From positions 1-59,423 of the forward strand of contig NZ_JADEWO010000042.1 of the NCBI RefSeq assembly GCF_015207605.1: a stretch of DNA of 59,423 nt, written 5' to 3'. Shown one piece after another: positions 55,452 through 59,423 of the stretch. The notes under the pieces are model-generated. The model was not told the origin of the DNA and did no database searches. It saw only the letters and a list, made by a program, of their open reading frames with translations. The DNA comes from Oculatella sp. LEGE 06141. Lineage in GTDB: Bacteria; Cyanobacteriota; Cyanobacteriia; Elainellales; Elainellaceae. The stretch's first letter is position 1, and each line of letters begins with the position of its first letter. The position numbers and the translations under genes are program-made.

Positions 55452-56088
55452 TTCGCTGCAATAGTACTCGGTTAAAGTAGCGGTTAAGCCCCCAAAACAA
55501 CCCTGCTATAAGCAAAACTAAGCCAAACGACAGGCTAGTTTGGTTCAAGTTAGCGGCAGTTGAGCCAGTTATCGCATAAATGAATGCGGCTGGAATTGAG
55601 CCAGCCAGAGCCGCCAGAGCAACGCTGCTCCATTTCAAGCTGGATGTCCCGGCAACAACGGCTGTTGTTTCTGCCAGTAACGGCAGCGGACGGGTCAAAA
55701 TAATGGCTAGCAATCCCCATTTTTTCAGTAATGCATCCGCTTGCTGTTGTTGCTGTAAAGACACAACGCGAGCAAGCCAGGATTTACCGTATCGACCCAG
55801 CCAAAATCCGCTTAAGGCTGCGCCTAAACTGCCAATTAGCGACAGCAGCGTACCGATCGCAATGCCAAATAACGCGCCATTTGCAATCATGATGAAGCTC
55901 GATGGAATCGGCAAAATCACATCAATTGTTAGCAGCAGAATTCCGATGAGGGCGGCACTAAGGTTGCCAGTCTGCATCCACTCAAGAGATTCACTCATGA
56001 TGGGTAGATGGAGCTGCTCAGCGACCCCAAAAATTATCAAAAATAGGAGCAGCAATAGCCCGATGAACGTCCAATAGTTCTTCATCAT
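55438..56088 (-). CDS. VTT/DedA-family membrane protein
   Basis: A 216-residue inner-membrane protein with five to six hydrophobic segments (WTFIGLLLLLFLIIFGVAEQ, LSAALIGILLLTIDVILPIP, ALFGIAIGTLLSLIGSLGAA). The SNARE-associated/VTT signature is IPSSFIMIANGALFG followed by the reentrant loop and ILTRPLPLLAETTAVVAGT. Relatives flip lipid carriers or take part in proton-dependent homeostasis. The start is ATG 56088, or ATG 56085, with GGGAA upstream. It is divergent from the ebo cluster. Confidence 0.88.
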   Translation of the reverse strand: MMKNYWTFIGLLLLLFLIIFGVAEQLHLPIMSESLEWMQTGNLSAALIGILLLTIDVILPIPSSFIMIANGALFGIAIGTLLSLIGSLGAALSGFWLGRYGKSWLARVVSLQQQQQADALLKKWGLLAIILTRPLPLLAETTAVVAGTSSLKWSSVALAALAGSIPAAFIYAITGSTAANLNQTSLSFGLVLLIAGLFWGLNRYFNRVLLQRTANK

Positions 56089-56482
56089 TTCCCAATTCCT
56101 ATTCGCTGCACCAAGCCATGTAACTTAACATTCCTGAGGTGACATCGTTGCATGTTTAATTACTTTTTACACGAATACGATCTTTTGTTTAAAGAAACAT
56201 ACCCAGCCCAATCATCCTGGTACTATACAAAGCTATTCAAATCGTTGGTTTAGCCTTTGCTTCAGCAACAATTTGTAGCATGAAGCCCCTCTTTATCGGT
56301 TGCGATCGCTCCGTCAGAAGCAGTTTGAACAGTAGCCCCTGTCTCTGTAAGAGCATAGTATTCAGCAAATAGCGCTTGAAACAAACTCAGGATTCTTGCC
56401 CGACTGCAATATCTCTACAAGCTGTCGGGATACAAATTGGACTTTTCAACTATCCTTTAACCAACGATTCAAAATAACCAGT
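56089..56482. other. 394-base divergent promoter region before the ebo cluster
   Basis: No gene seen. AT-rich sequence at 56160-56230, with CTATACAAAG at 56222-56231, could hold promoters of both sides. No operator was recognised. Confidence 0.3.
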
Positions 56483-57391
56483 ATGTCTGCTGCTATTAAT
56501 CGTTCTGTCTCTTTGTCCAGTGCTGTTGAACTGTTGCAGCACTGGCTTTCTTCGCATTTAAGTCCAAGCCAATGGGTTTGGTTCCAGGAGCAACAAACTC
56601 AAATCGCTCAAGGCGCTCCATTACGCCGGTTTTTTGCTGCTTTTAGTGCGGTGCCTCGCTTCACAGGGAAAGCAACGGTGGAGATGCCAGCACACGAGCA
56701 GCAACAGGCCAGCGTCGTTTGTGAAGGTTGGGAGCCGCAGTGGTGGAGTCTGGATCAAATGGGGCGCACGCTCTTGCTGTTGTCGTTGCCGCATGATAAC
56801 CCAGCAACCTATGGGCGATCGCTTGACCCTCTTTTCACCGCCGCTGATGTCAGAGAACTGGTGGCGCTTTATCAAGCTTTGCCGCTCTTGCCATATCCAG
56901 AGCAGCATCGTGCCCGTGCAGCAGAAGGGATACGGAGTAACATGACTCCTGTTTTCAATGCGATCGCTCTGCATAACCCGTATCCAGCTCGCTACTTTGA
57001 TGAGGGAGCCTGGAATCAACTGGTGTTGAAAGCCATGTTTGTGGGCAGTCCACTCCATTTAATTTGGGGACTTGACCACCGTGCTAACCCTACCCTGGCT
57101 CAGATGTCTATTGATTATGTTCATGAACGGTGGGCAGCTCACCGCACGATCACACCAGAGATTTGGCGACTGGTAGGTCGCTTTGCCGGAGCTGACCTTC
57201 GGGCCGACCTGGACAGAGCCTTACACGATGCCGATCCGGTTCAGCGCAGTGCCGCCGCGATCGCCTGTTCTCAGTCTCCAGCGGCTGAGATTCGATCGCT
57301 GTTGAATCATGATCCAGACCTACAGCGTGCCCTTCAGGAGGGTCGCCTGACGTGGCATCACCTTACTCACGATCAACACCATGTGGAATAA
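56483..57391 (+). CDS. eboA: EboA-domain protein
   Basis: A 302-residue helical protein with the EboA character: WLSSHLSPSQWVWFQEQQTQ, LRRFFAAFSAVPRFTGKATV, LPLLPYPEQHRARAAEGIRS and AIALHNPYPARYFDEGAWNQ with LVLKAMFVGSPL. The C-terminus (LVGRFAGADLRADLDRALHD, AAAIACSQSPAAEIRSLL) is HEAT-like. ATG 56483 is used; the upstream frame from 56396 is not protein-like. It is followed by eboB after 23 bases and then eboC. From published work the ebo cluster takes part in moving scytonemin precursors out of the cytoplasm in cyanobacteria, and it is found with other products too. The biochemical role of EboA is unclear. Confidence 0.9.
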   Translation: MSAAINRSVSLSSAVELLQHWLSSHLSPSQWVWFQEQQTQIAQGAPLRRFFAAFSAVPRFTGKATVEMPAHEQQQASVVCEGWEPQWWSLDQMGRTLLLLSLPHDNPATYGRSLDPLFTAADVRELVALYQALPLLPYPEQHRARAAEGIRSNMTPVFNAIALHNPYPARYFDEGAWNQLVLKAMFVGSPLHLIWGLDHRANPTLAQMSIDYVHERWAAHRTITPEIWRLVGRFAGADLRADLDRALHDADPVQRSAAAIACSQSPAAEIRSLLNHDPDLQRALQEGRLTWHHLTHDQHHVE

Positions 57392-57414
57392 ATACTCACG
57401 CTCAGGGAGCCATC

Positions 57415-58338
57415 ATGCCACTTTCTAATGTAACGGTTATTGATCCCCATATTCACATGAGTTCCCGCACCACCTACGATTACCTGATTATGCGGGAATG
57501 GGGCATTGTCGCTGTAATTGAACCGTCTTTTTGGTTAGGACAACCGCGCACCAATGCAGGGTCTTTTCAAGATTATTTCAGCAGCCTGGTCGGCTGGGAG
57601 CGCTTTCGCGCCAGTCAGTTTGGCATTCAGCATTACTGCACCATTGGTTTAAACCCAAAGGAAGCCAACAATGAGCCTTTAGCCGAGCAAGTGATGGAGC
57701 TGTTGCCGCTCTATGCCTGTAAAGAAGGAGTTGTGGCGATCGGTGAAATTGGTTATGACGATATGACAGAAGCCGAAGACCGCTACTTTCGCCAGCAGCT
57801 TCAGCTTGCCAAAGAACTGGATTTGCTGGTAACCATTCACACACCGCATCGCAACAAAAAGGCCGGAACCCGTCGCAGTATGGATCGCTGTATTGAGCTA
57901 GGACTCGATCCAGCTCGCGTCATCATTGATCATAACAACGAAGAAACCGTAGACGAAGTATTAGCCCGAGGTTTTTGGGCCGCGTTTACCATTTACCCCA
58001 TGACCAAAATGGGCAACGCCCGCATGGTGGAAGTAGTGAAACAATACGGCTGCGATCGCATCATGATAGACAGCAGTGCCGACTGGGGCATCAGCGATCC
58101 GCTGGCCGTACCCAAAACAGCCCAGTTGATGTTAGAGGAAGGCATTCCCGCCGCACAGGTTCGCGCCGTTTGTTATGGGAATGCGCTGGCGGCCTATAGC
58201 CAAAGCGGACAGATGCAGGAGGCAGACTGGCTCGACCCGGCAGCGGTCGATCCCAATCATTTGTTCAACGGCAACTCCGTGTTGCGCGGACAAGAGCCGA
58301 ATATGCAATCCATTCGCGATCGGATGTTGATCGAGTAG
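57415..58338 (+). CDS. eboB: EboB, TatD-like metal-dependent hydrolase
   Basis: A 307-residue TIM-barrel hydrolase. The HxH motif is in VIDPHIHMSSRTTYDYL, Glu in VVAIGEIGYDDMT, His in DLLVTIHTPHRNKKA and VIIDHNNEETVD, and Asp in RIMIDSSADWGISD. This is the TatD-type metal site. ATG 57415 begins 23 bases after the eboA stop with GGGAG upstream. In ebo clusters it follows eboA. The substrate is unknown, probably a metabolite on the export route. Confidence 0.92.
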   Translation: MPLSNVTVIDPHIHMSSRTTYDYLIMREWGIVAVIEPSFWLGQPRTNAGSFQDYFSSLVGWERFRASQFGIQHYCTIGLNPKEANNEPLAEQVMELLPLYACKEGVVAIGEIGYDDMTEAEDRYFRQQLQLAKELDLLVTIHTPHRNKKAGTRRSMDRCIELGLDPARVIIDHNNEETVDEVLARGFWAAFTIYPMTKMGNARMVEVVKQYGCDRIMIDSSADWGISDPLAVPKTAQLMLEEGIPAAQVRAVCYGNALAAYSQSGQMQEADWLDPAAVDPNHLFNGNSVLRGQEPNMQSIRDRMLIE

Positions 58339-58446
58339 GGATAAGGTATGCGTTGCTCCAGGTATCCACCTCTGCTCCAGGTATCCACCGCTGAGTGTAT
58401 GCCAGCTTGTTCAGAATCGTCCCAGCCCCAAGGAATTTTACCTTCA

Positions 58447-59376
58447 ATGAATACAGCAACCTTACAGACAAATCAATGGTGGGCTTATCTTCAGCTCATG
58501 CGTCCGGCAAACATTGTGACCGCCTGGGCTGATATTGTGGCAGGTTTTGCCGTTTCCGGAGCCATTCTGGGACTACAAAACCAGGATGTATCCAGTGTTT
58601 TTGTTGTCATTGTACCGTTAGGATGGCTGCTGCTGGCAACCACGGGCTTGTATGGCGGTGGCGTAGTATTTAACGATGTATTTGATGCCGAATTAGATGC
58701 CATAGAACGCCCCGAACGCCCCATCCCAAGCGATCGCGTTTCTCGAAGAGCGGCCACTCTTCTGGGAAGTGCCCTGTTAGCCCTGGGTATCCTGGCCGCC
58801 TCCCAAAGCTCCGGATTCAGTGCGGCGATCGCCAGCATCATTGCCGCAACGGCCTTACTGTATGACGCGATCGCCAAACACCATCCCGTCTTTGGCCCTC
58901 TAACAATGGGACTCTGTCGCGGCGGCAACTTATTGTTGGGGGTCAGCATTATTCCAGCAATGGTCAGCGATCGCTGGTATTTAGCCCTCATTCCCATACT
59001 GTACATTGCCGCCATTACTGCCATCAGCCGAGGCGAAGTGGAAGGCGGCCATACACTCACTGGCATCACAGCACTGGTGCTAATGGCGATCGTAATGAGT
59101 AGCCTGATCGTCCTCGGTAGCCTGTTCAACCATCAACTCCTGGCCGTCCTGTCCTTCACCGCACTCCTGGCAACCCAAATCATTCCCCCATTCATCAAAG
59201 CCACCCGCAACCCCCTCCCAGAGCACATTCGAGCCGCCGTCAAAGCCGGAGTCTTATCCTTAATTATTTTGGATGCCGCGATCGCCGCCAGCTTTGCCGG
59301 ACTCTTCCCCGGACTCGCCACCCTCCTATTGCTACCCCTCTCAATCGGACTAGCCAGGATTTTCTCAGTAACATAA
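58447..59376 (+). CDS. eboC: EboC, UbiA-like prenyltransferase
   Basis: A 309-residue membrane protein of the UbiA family with about eight hydrophobic segments. The first Asp-rich motif is VVFNDVFDAELDAIERPERP (NDxxD form), and the second region is LLYDAIAKHHPVFGPLTMGL. It would transfer a prenyl group in the membrane. ATG 58447 is the natural start of the first helix LMRPANIVTAWADIVAG; upstream frame from 58348 includes a tandem repeat of GCTCCAGGTATCCACC (58355-58387) and is not coding. The 47 bases after the stop are CCCAACC-rich. The next ebo genes are expected outside the window. Confidence 0.92.
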   Translation: MNTATLQTNQWWAYLQLMRPANIVTAWADIVAGFAVSGAILGLQNQDVSSVFVVIVPLGWLLLATTGLYGGGVVFNDVFDAELDAIERPERPIPSDRVSRRAATLLGSALLALGILAASQSSGFSAAIASIIAATALLYDAIAKHHPVFGPLTMGLCRGGNLLLGVSIIPAMVSDRWYLALIPILYIAAITAISRGEVEGGHTLTGITALVLMAIVMSSLIVLGSLFNHQLLAVLSFTALLATQIIPPFIKATRNPLPEHIRAAVKAGVLSLIILDAAIAASFAGLFPGLATLLLLPLSIGLARIFSVT

Positions 59377-59423
59377 CGCCCAACCAGACCCACCCAACCA
59401 GATACACCCAACCACCCCTGCAA

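Noticed and set aside
55580-56077. 165-residue plus-strand frame opposite the VTT/DedA gene
   Set aside because: The minus-strand frame has clear membrane segments and the family motif; this is its mirror.
58355-58387. Tandem copy of GCTCCAGGTATCCACC before eboC
   Set aside because: Only two units, in a short intercistronic gap; most likely a slippage event and not a regulatory array.
58491-59129. 212-residue minus-strand frame opposite eboC
   Set aside because: eboC has the NDxxD motif and membrane helices; the opposite frame has no recognisable features.

Overview
The window is chromosomal DNA from a cyanobacterium. The octamer GCGATCGC (HIP1) and its GCGATCG derivatives are everywhere. 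psbZ sits next to ribH, two promoters have NtcA-type architecture, there is a Mo-nitro_C type small protein and an SLH-type porin, and the right end carries the start of an ebo cluster. The genus cannot be fixed from sequence alone. No rRNA, tRNA, CRISPR array or intact insertion sequence was recognised.

Layout. (1) 1-1480: a gene-cassette remnant of integron type, with two folded attC-like sites in the same orientation. They bracket a small hypothetical gene and a BrnT/BrnA-type toxin-antitoxin pair; no integrase is in view. (2) 1482-5265: AraC regulator, Tat-signal SDR, aldo/keto reductase, methyltransferase. (3) 5436-16310: an aminohydrolase, a 1050-residue membrane-anchored repeat protein, a DUF5996-like protein, a class 3 lipase, an ABC permease joined to a cytosine-deaminase-like enzyme, and a glycine-zipper/TPR protein. 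(4) 16311-26073: a nitrogen-scavenging region. It holds FAD urate hydroxylase, an NCS2 urate/xanthine permease, 5-hydroxyisourate hydrolase, a porin, OHCU decarboxylase, two amino-acid-type ABC permeases and a solute-binding lipoprotein. Two homologous NtcA-like promoters lie in it. (5) 26194-48501: housekeeping genes (ribH, psbZ, a DHH-CBS-tRNA nucleotidyltransferase fusion, CobW GTPase, mfd, CNNM/CorC transporter, SPFH and zinc-ribbon pair, uvrA) mixed with envelope proteins of unknown role. (6) 48812-56088: cysteine hydrolase, orphan NMT1-like binding protein, PhoX phosphatase behind a Pho-box-like promoter, an aldo/keto reductase with a MerR regulator, and a VTT/DedA membrane protein. (7) 56483-59376: eboA, eboB and eboC; the operon probably continues beyond the window.

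How the genes work together. Urate would enter through the porin and permease, be oxidised to 5-hydroxyisourate, hydrolysed to OHCU and decarboxylated to S-allantoin. No allantoinase is in the window. The NtcA-like promoters suggest that the pathway is switched on by nitrogen limitation. The aminohydrolases at 5436 and 13914 and the cysteine hydrolase at 48812 would also release nitrogen from heterocycles or amides, but their substrates cannot be read from sequence. Candidate stress circuits include a LexA-like box before uvrA, a Pho-like box before phoX and a MerR palindrome before merR with a degenerate copy before the reductase. These regulatory sites were found by eye and are predictions.
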